From Candidatus Odyssella thessalonicensis (lineage in GTDB: Bacteria; Pseudomonadota; Alphaproteobacteria; Bin65), in contig SBBV01000316.1 of NCBI GenBank assembly GCA_005240015.1, forward strand, positions 1 through 19,800: a stretch of 19,800 nt of DNA. Direction: 5' to 3'. The first letter of the stretch is position 1, and each line of letters opens with the position of its first letter. The notes below the pieces were generated by a model. The model had not been told where the DNA came from. It searched no databases and saw only the letters and a list, made by a program, of their open reading frames with translations. A program made the translations under genes and the position numbers. This document shows, one piece after another, positions 1 through 9,056 of the stretch.

Positions 1-435
1 AACGCGATCTCGCTGCTCGGCTGGTCCAATGGCGGCTCGACCGTGCTCTATGCGGTGGAGCCGCGCCGCCGCGCCGATGACGGCAAGCCCGATTTCGCGG
101 CGGCGGTTGCGTTCTATCCCGGCTGTCGGATTCCGCTCGAGCGCGGGCGCTGGCGCGCGCGCCTGCCGCTGCTGATCCTCATCGGCGCGGCCGACGACTG
201 GACGCCGGCCGAGCCCTGTCAAAAGCTGGCGGCGAGGGCTGCGGTCGCGGGCGATCGCGTGTCGATCACGGTCTATCCCGGCGCCTATCACGCGTTCGAT
301 CACCCCAACCTGACGGTGCGCCAGGTGCGCGGCCTTGCCTACACCGGCAATCGCAGCGGCGTGGCGCACACCGGCACCGACCCGGCGGCGCGCGCCGACG
401 CGCTCGCGCGCGTGCCGGCGTTCTTGGCTAGGTGA
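1..435 (+). CDS. Dienelactone hydrolase family protein (3' part)
   Basis: This is the C-terminal 144 residues of an alpha/beta hydrolase whose 5' end lies outside the window; the frame is open from base 1. The nucleophile elbow GWSNGG is at fragment residues 7-12, with Ser9 as probable nucleophile. An acidic pair sits in GAADDWTP (Asp65/Asp66), and the catalytic His is probably His97 in YPGAYHAFDHP. This Ser/Asp/His order and the 'LILIGAADDWTP' strand are typical of the dienelactone hydrolase family (Pfam DLH), whose classical members use Cys instead of Ser. The substrate cannot be deduced; many such proteins are general esterases, and some are secreted. A composite palindromic element begins 14 bases after the stop and may act as a transcription end. 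The family call is firm, the specific reaction is not. Confidence 0.85.
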   Translation, partial: NAISLLGWSNGGSTVLYAVEPRRRADDGKPDFAAAVAFYPGCRIPLERGRWRARLPLLILIGAADDWTPAEPCQKLAARAAVAGDRVSITVYPGAYHAFDHPNLTVRQVRGLAYTGNRSGVAHTGTDPAARADALARVPAFLAR

Positions 436-448
436 GTGCGACTGCGGC

Positions 449-555
449 TGGGACCGCGCGCCTCCAGGCGCGGGCGGTCGCCTCGCGACCTTAGAGGCGA
501 AGCGAAGCTTCGCCAAAAGCCGGCGCAGCCAGTGTCCTGGAGCCGCGCGGTCCCA
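449..555. repeat. Composite palindromic intergenic element, copy 1
   Basis: Arms at 449-468 and 536-555 are inverted copies of about 20 bp with one mismatch (core GGGACCGCGCG against CGCGCGGTCCC). Two perfect hairpins are nested inside: 476-490 (GGTCGC, loop CTC, GCGACC) and 496-514 (GGCGAAGC, loop GAA, GCTTCGCC). As RNA this would fold like a multi-branched junction. The segment GCGGGCGGTCGCC-CGCGACC is nearly repeated in a second element at 3588-3669. There is no T tract, so it is not a canonical intrinsic terminator on the plus strand. Confidence 0.65.
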
Positions 556-643
556 AAAGGGGCGCGCCCTGGCTGATTAGACTAGAACCGCAGCATGACG
601 CGGGCGCTGCGCCGCGCAGTTACTGGGGGATACAGAGAAAAGC

Positions 644-677
644 GAAGGCCGCGGGAACGGAGGGACCCGCGGCCTTC
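644..677 (-). terminator. Strong hairpin, likely intrinsic terminator (minus strand)
   Basis: A perfect 12-bp stem (GAAGGCCGCGGG / CCCGCGGCCTTC) encloses a 10-base loop. Read on the minus strand, the stem is followed by CGCTTTTCTC, giving the T-rich tail of an intrinsic terminator. It lies 45 bases downstream of the 41-codon minus-strand reading frame at 722-847, so it would end that transcript. Confidence 0.55.
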
Positions 678-721
678 ACGTCGGACGCGCCGGAGCGGAG
701 GAGAGCACGCTCGACGGCGCC

Positions 722-847
722 CTATTTCGTCTCAGTCCCCGCCGCCTTTGGTCCTGCGACAGCCCCCGGCAGCGGATTTGGGGCTTTTACCGGCACTTCG
801 TGGCGAAGGCCGCGCCAAATCATGGCGAGTTTGTGATTTCGTGCCAT
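722..847 (-). CDS. Candidate 41-residue small protein
   Basis: ATG-started minus-strand reading frame of 41 codons, beginning MARNHKLAMIWRGLRHEVPV and ending in a Pro/Gly/Ala-rich tail with Lys at the C-terminus. The protein is basic at its N-terminus and has no membrane segment or known motif. Support is circumstantial: a 12-bp-stem terminator-like hairpin lies 45 bases beyond its stop in the right orientation, and local base composition just upstream is less GC-rich (TTAACTATATGG). There is no convincing Shine-Dalgarno sequence. It could instead be part of a small non-coding RNA ending at the same terminator. I do not recognise a family and assign no function. Confidence 0.3.
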   Translation of the reverse strand: MARNHKLAMIWRGLRHEVPVKAPNPLPGAVAGPKAAGTETK

Positions 848-910
848 ATAGTTAAGGATTCCAGCACGTTAGAAAAACATCACCGCGCGGGCGGCGGCCC
901 AGACACGGAA

Positions 911-947
911 AAGGCCGCAGCGTTGGAGGGGCACCCGCTACGGCCTT
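911..947 (-). terminator. Hairpin with T tail (minus strand)
   Basis: The stem AAGGCCG / CGGCCTT is extended after one mismatch by AGCG / CGCT. On the minus strand the stem is followed by TTTTCC, so an intrinsic terminator is likely. Its base stem resembles that of the hairpin at 644-677. It would end transcription of the minus-strand scrap at 988-1200. Confidence 0.5.
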
Positions 948-960
948 CCCGGGGACATGG

Positions 961-987
961 GCTCCGGCGTGGGGGAGACACCGGAGC
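961..987 (-). terminator. Hairpin immediately after a minus-strand stop codon
   Basis: GCTCCGG (961-967) pairs with CCGGAGC (981-987), with GT/AC extending the stem inwards. It directly abuts the TGA at 988-990 of the minus-strand frame. It has no T tail of its own, and the T-tailed hairpin at 911-947 follows within 14 bases, so the two may work as a tandem terminator. Confidence 0.35.
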
Positions 988-1200
988 TCACTTATGCAGC
1001 AGCTTGGCGCCGCTGCTCGGATTGGGCCGGTCGGGGAGAACATCCGGCTTCCAATCCACGCTCGCATATAGCGATCCGGGCGTGGCAGAGGTTTGCAGGC
1101 ACGACGGCGATTCGATGAAGAATTTCGGCGAAAGCGTGATACGGGACCCCCGTAAAAACGCATATTCACCGAGGCGAAACGCGTACCTCCATGCCTCCAA
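988..1200 (-). pseudogene. Possible remnant of a small protein gene
   Basis: The minus-strand frame ending at 988 gives a protein-like C-terminus containing SPKFFIESPSCLQTSATPGS followed by DWKPDVLPDRPNPSSG. Its composition (mixed hydrophobic, Cys, Trp, Pro) is unlike the Arg/Ala-rich noise of other alternative frames here. No ATG with a Shine-Dalgarno sequence opens this frame. A good AGGAGG-like signal near 1190 serves a different frame that stops after eight codons, so the 5' end looks broken. Tandem hairpins directly after the stop (961-987, 911-947) support a former or short transcribed unit. No family recognised; low confidence. Confidence 0.25.
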
Positions 1201-1371
1201 AAAATTCAGGCGCGTGAGCGCTGGGATGGGGGTTCGGGCGGCTCGGAAAATCGTCGAGCGGCACGTATCGCGCCGCCGCCAAGTCAAGGCGCCGCACGAG
1301 CCGCGCTGTCTCTGAAGCGCGAAGAGCCGCGCCGCGCCAGCCGGCCCACCCGGCTCGCCGGCGCGGCCGCG

Positions 1372-1845
1372 GTGAAGCCCGCGCCGTCCGCCACGGCGGA
1401 GCTGCGCCGCAGGCTCGCCGCGATCGACCGCGCGATCGCGGCGCTCGACAATCTTCCGGCCGAGGCGCGCTCGGAGGCGCTTCGCGCCGCGCGCCTCGGT
1501 CTTCTACACCGAGGAGCAGCAGAGCGACATCACCACGGTCGGCGGGGCACAGGTGACGCAGTTGGCCCGGCTCGGCCGCGTGAGCCTCGGCCTCGAGGTG
1601 GGCTACACCGTGCCGCTCGACAGCGACCGCCTCCACCTCGAGCTGTTGGCCTTCGCCAAGGCCGAATACGATTTCGCCCGTGATCAGACGGCGACGCTCG
1701 CGAGCGGCGCCGAGTTTCGCCACCAGCGCTGGGGCGGACGCGCGGGTGGCGGCGTGAACCTGCCTGGCACCCCAACTTTGCGGCGCGGCTCCGCAACGGG
1801 TTCGATTCCTGGAGCGGCGAGGTGCGGATCGGGGTCAAATTCTGA
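1372..1845 (+). pseudogene. Decayed outer-membrane beta-barrel (autotransporter-like) gene, two frameshifts
   Basis: Three consecutive protein-like stretches read through different frames. From 1372 a helical stretch reads ELRRRLAAIDRAIAALDNL. From about 1481-1499 another frame reads ASVFYTEEQQSDITTVGGAQ, then alternating amphipathic strands (VSLGLEVGYTVPL, LELLAFAKAEYDF, ATLASGAEFRHQRWG). From about 1771 the first frame resumes with NFAARLRNGFDSWSGEVRIG and ends VKF-stop at 1843-1845. Alternating strands and a C-terminal phenylalanine are the hallmark of an outer-membrane beta-barrel end recognised by the BAM machinery. The frame changes at about 1490 and 1770 mean no single product is made. 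The passenger or upstream part is missing or unrecognisable. An assembly indel could also create the shifts, but two within 300 bases favour decay. Confidence 0.55.
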
Positions 1846-1941
1846 GCCAAGCCCGAGGGAACCAAAGCGGTCCTCGTTCATTATATGCGTGCTGGGCGCA
1901 GGGGTTACGGCGCCCCAGGGGCTATCGAACGGGGGACCTTC

Positions 1942-3562
<1,621 letters not shown>

Positions 3563-3587
3563 GGCGCCCGCGTTTCTCCTTTCGTAG

Positions 3588-3669
3588 GGTCCCCGACCCG
3601 CCCGGCGGGCGTCGCCGCGCGACAAGCGTTTAACCGCTCAGCGGCGGCACCGCGGGCGGGTCCGGGACC
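3588..3669. repeat. Composite palindromic intergenic element, copy 2
   Basis: Arms at 3588-3604 (GGTCCCCGACCCGCCCG) and 3653-3669 are inverted 17-mers with one mismatch. Inside are smaller hairpins at 3611-3623 (GTCGC, CGC, GCGAC) and 3634-3644 (CCGC, TCA, GCGG). The architecture and the internal GCGGGCGTCGCC-CGCGAC segment match copy 1 at 449-555. It lies between aatA and the next gene, again just after a plus-strand stop codon. Confidence 0.55.
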
Positions 3670-3704
3670 AGGCACGCGAGTTTCTGCCCGCCCACCGTCA
3701 CCGC

Positions 3705-4169
3705 GTGGCCTTGCTGCACACGACATTCTATGTCTTCGACGGCGCGCCGGTCTCATTCTCGGTCGATGGCAGGATCCTGCGCCTCACCGCCCACGGCGGC
3801 GCGACACTGGCATATCGCAGCTATCGGCCCGACGTGATCGACGCCGCGACCGCGATCACGTCGGCCGCGAGCGACTTCCGCTATTTCACTTGCGTGATCA
3901 AACAGCTCGATGCACCGGCATCGGGACCGGCAAGCATCGAACTGAGACAGCTTGCGGCGGCGGCGCATGCCTTGGCGCCGGACTGGATCCGCGCTGCGCA
4001 TGCCGCGCTTCTGCGGAGGGCCGGCCACACCGCCGAGGCGGATCCCCTCGCCACCGAGGATCAGGTTCGGAAGACGTTCGAAGATATGCTGCCGATTCTC
4101 CAGCATCCCGGCATGCGCAGGCAGGAATTCGGCGCCTATTTCGATTGCGGCGCAGGCGAGGACCCCTGA
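3705..4169 (+). CDS. Hypothetical protein
   Basis: A 154-residue soluble protein of unknown function. It starts MALLHTTFYVFDGAPVSFSV from a GTG; no good ribosome site precedes it and the frame stays open upstream, so the start is uncertain. The first 75 residues look like mixed beta/alpha (FSVDGRILRLTAHGG, DFRYFTCVIKQLD). The C-terminal half is helical and charged (IELRQLAAAAHALAPDWIR, DQVRKTFEDMLPILQHPGMR). There is no signal peptide, membrane segment or recognised motif. Codon use matches its neighbours, with strong third-position GC, which supports a real gene. It is followed by a roughly 350-base spacer before uvrC. Confidence 0.5.
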   Translation: MALLHTTFYVFDGAPVSFSVDGRILRLTAHGGATLAYRSYRPDVIDAATAITSAASDFRYFTCVIKQLDAPASGPASIELRQLAAAAHALAPDWIRAAHAALLRRAGHTAEADPLATEDQVRKTFEDMLPILQHPGMRRQEFGAYFDCGAGEDP

Positions 4170-4516
4170 TCGGCAATCACCGCGCCAATTCGGCCTTGAC
4201 GCAATCGATTGGCCGCCGTGCCGAGCGCGACCCACCTCTTTGTGCACAGGCGGCGATGCGCCCGGCGCCATACCGTAACTTCTTGAAGTTGCCCGATTTA
4301 TGACTCATTTGTGATCGTGTCGAACGCCGTTTTGGGAGCGAATCCAGCCGCTTAGAGAGCGAGCCCTCGTTTGCTTCGAAGCGACGCGCATTTCTTGGGC
4401 AGGCGCGGCCGATGATCATATGGCGTTGTTTTCGACAGATTTATTCACAGGAGCGCACGGGACGTGCGCCGCCCAGCAGCGATTGACGCCGCGGCAGCAG
4501 CGCTGAAATTGGACCC
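4170..4516. other. Intergenic spacer upstream of uvrC
   Basis: This 347-base gap is less GC-rich in its second half (for example TTGAAGTTGCCCGATTTATG near 4282 and TTTTCGACAGATTTATTCAC near 4430) and presumably holds the uvrC promoter. I cannot assign -35/-10 boxes with confidence. No reading frame, hairpin terminator or repeat stands out. Confidence 0.4.
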
Positions 4517-6487
4517 ATGAGCGACACCGAGCGCGAGGACGGGATCGAGGAGCTGAGCGGCGCCGAGGCTGCGCCGCTGGCGGCCGGCGCTGCGCTGATC
4601 AAGGAGCACCTGCCGCGCCTGCCGCAGGGCCCCGGCGTCTACCGCATGCTCGATAGGCGCGGCGACGCGCTCTATGTCGGCAAGGCGCGGAGCGTCGCCA
4701 AGCGCGTCGCCAATTATTGCGCCATCACCAAGCTGCCCGAGCGCCTGCGCCGCATGGTGGCGGAGACGGCGGCGCTCGAGGTCGTCTCGACCCACACCGA
4801 GGTCGAGGCGCTGCTGCTCGAATCGAACCTGATCAAGCGGCTCCGCCCGCGCTACAACGTGCTGCTGCGCGACGACAAGTCGTTCCCCTACATCCACATC
4901 ACCGCCGCTGATCCGGCCGCGCCGCTCGACAGCCCGAAGCGCTGGGCGCGCATCATCAAGCATCGCGGCGCGCGCGACGAGGGCGGGCTCTACTACGGCC
5001 CGTTCGCCTCGGCCGGCGCGGTCAACCGCACGCTCACCTCGCTGCAGCGCGCGTTCCTTTTGCGCTCGTGCACCGACGGCGTGTTCTCGGGGCGCACGCG
5101 TCCCTGCCTCTTGCACCAGATCAAGCGCTGCAGCGCGCCCTGCGTCGGGCGCGTCACACCCGAGCAATACGCCGAGTTCATCAAGCAGGCCGAGGATTTC
5201 CTCGCGGGCCGCGACACCGGCATCCGCGAGCGCTTCGCCGCGGAGATGGAGCAGGCGAGCGCCGCGCTCGAATTCGAGACCGCTGCGTCCTACCGCGACC
5301 GCATCCGCGCGCTCGCGCACATCCAGGCGCGGCAGGACATCAACGTGCAGGAGCTCGACGAGGCCGACGTGATCGCCGCGCAGCGCGAGGCCGGGCAGAC
5401 CTGCATCCAGGTGTTCTTCTTCCGCGGCGGGCAGAACTGGGGCAACCGCGCCTATTTCCCGCGCCACGACAAGGTCGCAGCCAGCCAAGAAGTGCTGGCT
5501 GCTTTTATCGGCCAGTTCTACGACAACAAGACGCCGCCCAAGCTGGTCCTGCTCAGCGAGGACGTGCCCGACGCCGAGCTGATCCAGGAAGCGCTGTCGG
5601 TGCGTGCTGGCCGCAAGGTCGAGCTCACCGTGCCGCAGCGCGGCGAGAAGCGGAAGCTCGTCGAGCACGGGCTCGAGAACGCGAAGAACGCGCTCGCGCG
5701 CCGGCTCGCCGAAAGCTCGTCGCAGCGCAAGATGCTCGAAGCGGCGGCCGAGGCGTTCCGGCTCGAAGCGGCGCCCGAGCGCATCGAGATCTACGACAAC
5801 AGCCACATCCAGGGTGCGAACGCCGTCGGCGCGATGGTCGTGGCCGGCCCCGAGGGCTTCATCAAATCCGCCTATCGCAAGTTCAACATCAAGACCGCAC
5901 GGCCCAAGGGCGAAGCCGGCGGGCCGGTGCCCGAGAACGCGATCGCGCCCGGCGACGATTTCGGCATGATGCGCGAGGTGCTGACGCGGCGCTTCAAGCG
6001 CGCGATCGAGGAAGACGCCGAGCGCGAGCGCGGCACCTGGCCCGACCTCGTGCTGATCGACGGCGGCGCCGGCCAGCTCTCGGCCGCGCGCACGGTGTTG
6101 GGCGATCTCGGCATCAACGACGTGCCGCTGGTCGCCATCGCCAAGGGCCCCGACCGCAATGCGGGGCGCGAGACCTTCCATCTGCTCGACGGCAGCGAGC
6201 GGAATTTTCCGCCCGGCGACGCGGTGCTGTTCTTCCTCCAGCGCCTCAGAGACGAGGCGCACCGCTTCGCGATCGGGGCTCATCGTGCTCGCCGTTCGGC
6301 GAGCACGCTGAGATCGCAGCTCGACGAGGTGCCGGGCATCGGCGCGCGGCGCAAGAAGGCGCTCTTGATGCGCTTCGGCTCGGCCAAGGGCGTGGCCGCA
6401 GCGGGGCTCGCCGATCTCGAATCGACGCCGGGCATCAGCAAGGTGGTGGCGAAGAAGATCTACGACTTCTTCCACGGCGAGGGGTGA
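4517..6487 (+). CDS. uvrC: Excinuclease ABC subunit C
   Basis: A 656-residue UvrC, the dual nuclease of nucleotide excision repair that incises both sides of a lesion after UvrA/UvrB loading. All domains are present in order. The GIY-YIG 3'-incision nuclease is at about residues 35-115 (GPGVYRMLD, then LYVGKARS). A cysteine-containing middle segment follows ([19 protein letters not shown]). The UVR motif that binds UvrB lies near 240-268 ([16 protein letters not shown]). The RNase H-like 5'-incision domain is at about 420-560 ([28 protein letters not shown]). Tandem helix-hairpin-helix motifs close the protein ([32 protein letters not shown]). A 26-residue acidic extension precedes the GIY domain. 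The coding sequence contains two perfect hairpin palindromes (5477-5502 and 6284-6307) without changing the normal domain layout. Confidence 0.97.
   Translation: MSDTEREDGIEELSGAEAAPLAAGAALIKEHLPRLPQGPGVYRMLDRRGDALYVGKARSVAKRVANYCAITKLPERLRRMVAETAALEVVSTHTEVEALLLESNLIKRLRPRYNVLLRDDKSFPYIHITAADPAAPLDSPKRWARIIKHRGARDEGGLYYGPFASAGAVNRTLTSLQRAFLLRSCTDGVFSGRTRPCLLHQIKRCSAPCVGRVTPEQYAEFIKQAEDFLAGRDTGIRERFAAEMEQASAALEFETAASYRDRIRALAHIQARQDINVQELDEADVIAAQREAGQTCIQVFFFRGGQNWGNRAYFPRHDKVAASQEVLAAFIGQFYDNKTPPKLVLLSEDVPDAELIQEALSVRAGRKVELTVPQRGEKRKLVEHGLENAKNALARRLAESSSQRKMLEAAAEAFRLEAAPERIEIYDNSHIQGANAVGAMVVAGPEGFIKSAYRKFNIKTARPKGEAGGPVPENAIAPGDDFGMMREVLTRRFKRAIEEDAERERGTWPDLVLIDGGAGQLSAARTVLGDLGINDVPLVAIAKGPDRNAGRETFHLLDGSERNFPPGDAVLFFLQRLRDEAHRFAIGAHRARRSASTLRSQLDEVPGIGARRKKALLMRFGSAKGVAAAGLADLESTPGISKVVAKKIYDFFHGEG
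5477..5502 (+). repeat. Perfect palindrome inside uvrC
   Basis: GCAGCCAGC (5477-5485) pairs perfectly with GCTGGCTGC (5494-5502) across an 8-base loop. It encodes part of [15 protein letters not shown], which fits the normal UvrC sequence, so it is not an obvious insertion. Confidence 0.4.
6284..6307 (+). repeat. Perfect 10-bp hairpin inside uvrC
   Basis: CGTGCTCGCC (6284-6293), loop GTTC, GGCGAGCACG (6298-6307). It falls in the linker between the RNase H-like domain and the helix-hairpin-helix motifs, encoding [13 protein letters not shown]. The linker has about the length usual for UvrC, so it looks like a sequence replacement or chance rather than an inserted block. Confidence 0.4.
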
Positions 6488-6512
6488 CCGCGCGGCGTGG
6501 TTGCGGCTCACC

Positions 6513-6605
6513 GGCGAGAGATCCTTCGCTTCGCTCAGGATGACGATGATGGGAGGCGCCCGCCCACGAGGTCGTCATGCTGAGCGCAGCGAAGCATCTC
6601 TCGCC
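6513..6605. repeat. 93-bp inverted repeat (34-bp arms)
   Basis: The left arm at 6513-6546 (starts GGCGAGAGATCCTTCGCTTC) and the right arm at 6572-6605 are inverted copies with only 3 mismatches in 34 positions. The 25-base centre is GC-rich. The core motif GATCCTTCGCTTCGCTCAGG, with its inverse CTGAGCGCAGCGAAGCATC, is a type of palindromic repeat I recall from intergenic regions of many bacteria. It sits between uvrC and pgsA, 26 bases after the uvrC stop, and its transcript would form a very stable hairpin. Confidence 0.75.
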
Positions 6606-6685
6606 GACAAGCCTCCGCTTCGAATGGCGGCGATATCGCCGGGCGCAGGAATCCGACTATATTGGCGCGCAAGAGAATCCACCGA

Positions 6686-7261
6686 ATGACCGCCCACCTC
6701 CCCAATTCCCTGACGATCGCCCGCATCGTGGCGGTGCCGCTGTTGATCGCGGTGTTCTATCTGCCCGCGCCGGCGGCGAACTGGGTGGCGCTCGCCGTCT
6801 TCGTCGCCGCCTCGCTCACCGATCTCGTCGACGGCTGGCTCGCGCGGCGCTGGGAGCAGCAGAGCGATTTCGGCAAGGTACTCGACCCCATCGCCGACAA
6901 GCTGCTGGTGGCCGCCGCGCTCTTCATGCTGGCGGCGTTCGACCGCCTCTCGATCCCCTCGATCGTGGCCGCGATCGCGATCCTCGGGCGCGAGATCCTG
7001 GTCTCGGGCCTGCGCGAGTTCCTCGCCGGCCGCGCGAGCCTGCCGGTGACGGCGCTCGCCAAGTGGAAGACCGGCGTGCAGATGACGGCGATCGGCTTCC
7101 TGCTGGTCGGACCCGCGGCGCCGTGGGGTGTTCCGGCGCAGCTCATCGGCGAGATCGGACTGTGGATCGCCGCGGTGCTCACCTTGGTGACGGGCTGGGA
7201 CTATCTCCGCCGCGGCCTCGAATTCATGCGCGCCAAGCCGGGCGCGGGGGCGGCGCAATGA
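6686..7261 (+). CDS. pgsA: CDP-diacylglycerol-glycerol-3-phosphate 3-phosphatidyltransferase
   Basis: A 191-residue integral membrane enzyme that joins CDP-diacylglycerol and glycerol 3-phosphate to give phosphatidylglycerol phosphate, the first committed step to phosphatidylglycerol and cardiolipin. The CDP-alcohol phosphatidyltransferase signature D-G-x2-A-R-x8-G-x3-D-x3-D is intact in DGWLARRWEQQSDFGKVLDP followed by IAD. The N-terminus NSLTIARIVAVPLLIAVFYL is typical of PgsA. About five or six hydrophobic segments are visible. The ATG at 6686 is chosen because it gives the family-standard N-terminus; a TTG at 6662 would add eight residues. The stop overlaps the mobB start as ATGA, so the genes are translationally coupled. 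The uvrC-pgsA order is common in alphaproteobacteria. Confidence 0.93.
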   Translation: MTAHLPNSLTIARIVAVPLLIAVFYLPAPAANWVALAVFVAASLTDLVDGWLARRWEQQSDFGKVLDPIADKLLVAAALFMLAAFDRLSIPSIVAAIAILGREILVSGLREFLAGRASLPVTALAKWKTGVQMTAIGFLLVGPAAPWGVPAQLIGEIGLWIAAVLTLVTGWDYLRRGLEFMRAKPGAGAAQ

Positions 7262-7779
7262 AGATCTTCGGCCTCGCGGGCTGGAGCGGCGCCGGCAAGA
7301 CCAGCTTGATGGTGCGCCTCCTGCCCGAGCTGGTCGGGCGCGGCCTTGCCGTCTCGACCATGAAGCACGCGCATCATGCGTTCGACGTCGACCAGCCGGG
7401 CAAAGACTCCTACGAGCACCGCCAGGCCGGCGCCACCGAGGTGCTCGTCACCTCCGCCAATCGCTGGGCGCTGATGCACGAGCTGCGCGGCGCGCCCGAG
7501 GTGCAGCTGGAGGAATTGATCAAGCGCATGACGCCGGTCGATCTTCTGCTGATCGAGGGCTTCAAGCACCACCCGCACGACAAGCTCGAGGTCTTCCGCC
7601 GCGATGTGGGGAAACCGCTGCTCTGTGTCTCCGATGTGCGCGTGGTGGCGGTGGCGAGCGATGGGCCGGTGCCCGAGGCGCGCGTGCCGGTGGTGGCGCT
7701 CGACGACACGCGTGCGATCGCCGATTTCATCGTCGCGCATTGCGGCTTGCTGCGGCGCACGGCGCGCGGAGCCGCCTGA
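7258..7779 (+). CDS. mobB: Molybdopterin-guanine dinucleotide biosynthesis adaptor MobB
   Basis: A 173-residue P-loop protein that assists MobA in attaching GMP to molybdopterin; it binds GTP but is not strictly essential in Escherichia coli. The Walker A motif GWSGAGKTSL is at residues 8-17. VSTMKHAHHAFDVDQPGKDS is the MobB family signature, and VDLLLIEGFKHHP is the Walker B-like strand. The start ATG overlaps the pgsA stop (ATGA) and its stop overlaps the moeA start (TGATG), placing it in the middle of a tightly coupled operon. No mobA is present in the window. Placement between pgsA and moeA joins phospholipid and cofactor genes by transcription only. Confidence 0.93.
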   Translation: MKIFGLAGWSGAGKTSLMVRLLPELVGRGLAVSTMKHAHHAFDVDQPGKDSYEHRQAGATEVLVTSANRWALMHELRGAPEVQLEELIKRMTPVDLLLIEGFKHHPHDKLEVFRRDVGKPLLCVSDVRVVAVASDGPVPEARVPVVALDDTRAIADFIVAHCGLLRRTARGAA

Positions 7780-9056
7780 TGGCGCAGCTCTCCGACGACT
7801 GCTTCGCGTTCGGTGGCCCGCTCATCGGCCTCGATGAGGCGCTGAAGCGGTTGTCGGAGCGCACCGAGGCCGTCACCGGAATCGAGAAGGTGTTGCTCAC
7901 CGCCGCGCGCGGTCGCGTCTTGGCCGAGGACATCGTGGCGCCGCGCGATGTGCCGCCGCACGACAACTCCGCCGTCGACGGCTACGCGCTCTATTTCGAC
8001 GACCTTGTCCCCGGCGCCGAGACCGTGCTGCCGGTCGTGGGCCGTGCCGCCGCGGGCCATCCACTGGACGGCGTGCAGAAGCGCGAGACGGCCGTGCGCA
8101 TCTTCACCGGTGCGCCGATGCCCGGCGGAGAAGCCGGCGACGGACCCGACACGGTGATGATGCAGGAGGATTGCGTCGAGAAGGACGGCTTCGTGCACGT
8201 GCCGCCCGGCATCAAGCGCGGAGCGAACCGCCGCAAGCGCGGCGAGGACATCACGGCCGGCGCGGTGATCCTGCGCGCGGGCCGGCGCCTGCGCCCGCAG
8301 GATGTGGGCCTCGCCGCCTCGATCGGGCTCACCGCCGTGCCCGCGCGCATGGCGCTGCGCGTGGCGCTGTTCTCGACCGGCGACGAGATCCGCGAGCCCG
8401 GCACGCCGGCGCCCGCGGGCACGGTCTACGACGCCAACCGCTTCTCGCTGCTCGCCGCGCTGCAGGGCCTGGGCTGCGCCGTCACCGACCTCGGCATCCT
8501 GCCCGACCGCTTCGAGACGATCCGCGATGCGCTCGCCCGCGCGGCGGCATCGCACGATCTCATCCTCACCTCCGGCGGCATGTCGACCGGGGAGGAGGAC
8601 CACATCAAGGCGGCGGTGGAGGCGCTGGGCTCGCTGCATTTCTGGCGCCTCGCGATCAAGCCGGGGCGCCCGATCGCGTTCGGCCAGGTGAACCGGGTGC
8701 CGTTCGTGGGGCTGCCCGGCAACCCGGTCGCCGTGATGGTGACGTTCCTGCGCATCGCGCGGCCGCTGATCCTCCGGCTCTCGGGCGCGGAGGTCGCGGC
8801 GCCGCGCCTGTTCAAGCTGCGCGCCGATTTCGAGCACAAGAAGAAGGCCGGGCGGCGCGAATGGGTGCGCGCGTTCATCGTCCGCGACGGCGGCGAGGCC
8901 GGCGCGGGTGTCTTGCGCAAGTTCCCGCGCCAGGGAGCCGGCATCCTCACCTCGATGGTCGAGTCCGACGGCCTCGTTGAACTCGGCGAGGATGTGACCC
9001 ATTTGAAAGCCGGCGAGACGGTGGATTTCCTGCCGTTCAGCGAGGTGGATGCGTGA
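7779..9056 (+). CDS. moeA: Molybdopterin molybdenumtransferase MoeA
   Basis: A 425-residue MoeA that inserts molybdate into adenylylated molybdopterin, the last step of Mo-cofactor formation. Family motifs are present in order: the N-terminal PPHDNSAVDGYAL, the MoCF-binding/MogA-like domain with FSTGDEI, then VYDANRFSL and LTSGGMSTGEEDHIKAA, and the substrate-loop segment VPFVGLPGNPVAVMVTFLR. The C-terminal beta domain includes RREWVRAFIV and QGAGILTSMVESDGLVEL. Length is normal for the family. The start overlaps the mobB stop, and its last bases overlap the moaD start by eight bases. The GMSTGEED loop differs slightly from the commoner GVSVGDYD but keeps the acidic residues. Confidence 0.95.
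   Translation: MAQLSDDCFAFGGPLIGLDEALKRLSERTEAVTGIEKVLLTAARGRVLAEDIVAPRDVPPHDNSAVDGYALYFDDLVPGAETVLPVVGRAAAGHPLDGVQKRETAVRIFTGAPMPGGEAGDGPDTVMMQEDCVEKDGFVHVPPGIKRGANRRKRGEDITAGAVILRAGRRLRPQDVGLAASIGLTAVPARMALRVALFSTGDEIREPGTPAPAGTVYDANRFSLLAALQGLGCAVTDLGILPDRFETIRDALARAAASHDLILTSGGMSTGEEDHIKAAVEALGSLHFWRLAIKPGRPIAFGQVNRVPFVGLPGNPVAVMVTFLRIARPLILRLSGAEVAAPRLFKLRADFEHKKKAGRREWVRAFIVRDGGEAGAGVLRKFPRQGAGILTSMVESDGLVELGEDVTHLKAGETVDFLPFSEVDA

Noticed and set aside
595..1315. Plus-strand open frames in the first spacer
   Set aside because: Their products are Arg/Pro-rich noise, they lack ribosome sites, and they run through minus-strand terminator hairpins.
4445..6511. 688-codon open frame antisense to uvrC
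   Set aside because: It mirrors uvrC almost exactly, is Arg/Ala/Leu/Glu-rich without motifs, and arises from the high-GC codon bias; uvrC has complete domains on the plus strand.
7410..9002. 530-codon minus-strand open frame across mobB and moeA
   Set aside because: Antisense shadow of two overlapping, motif-complete genes.
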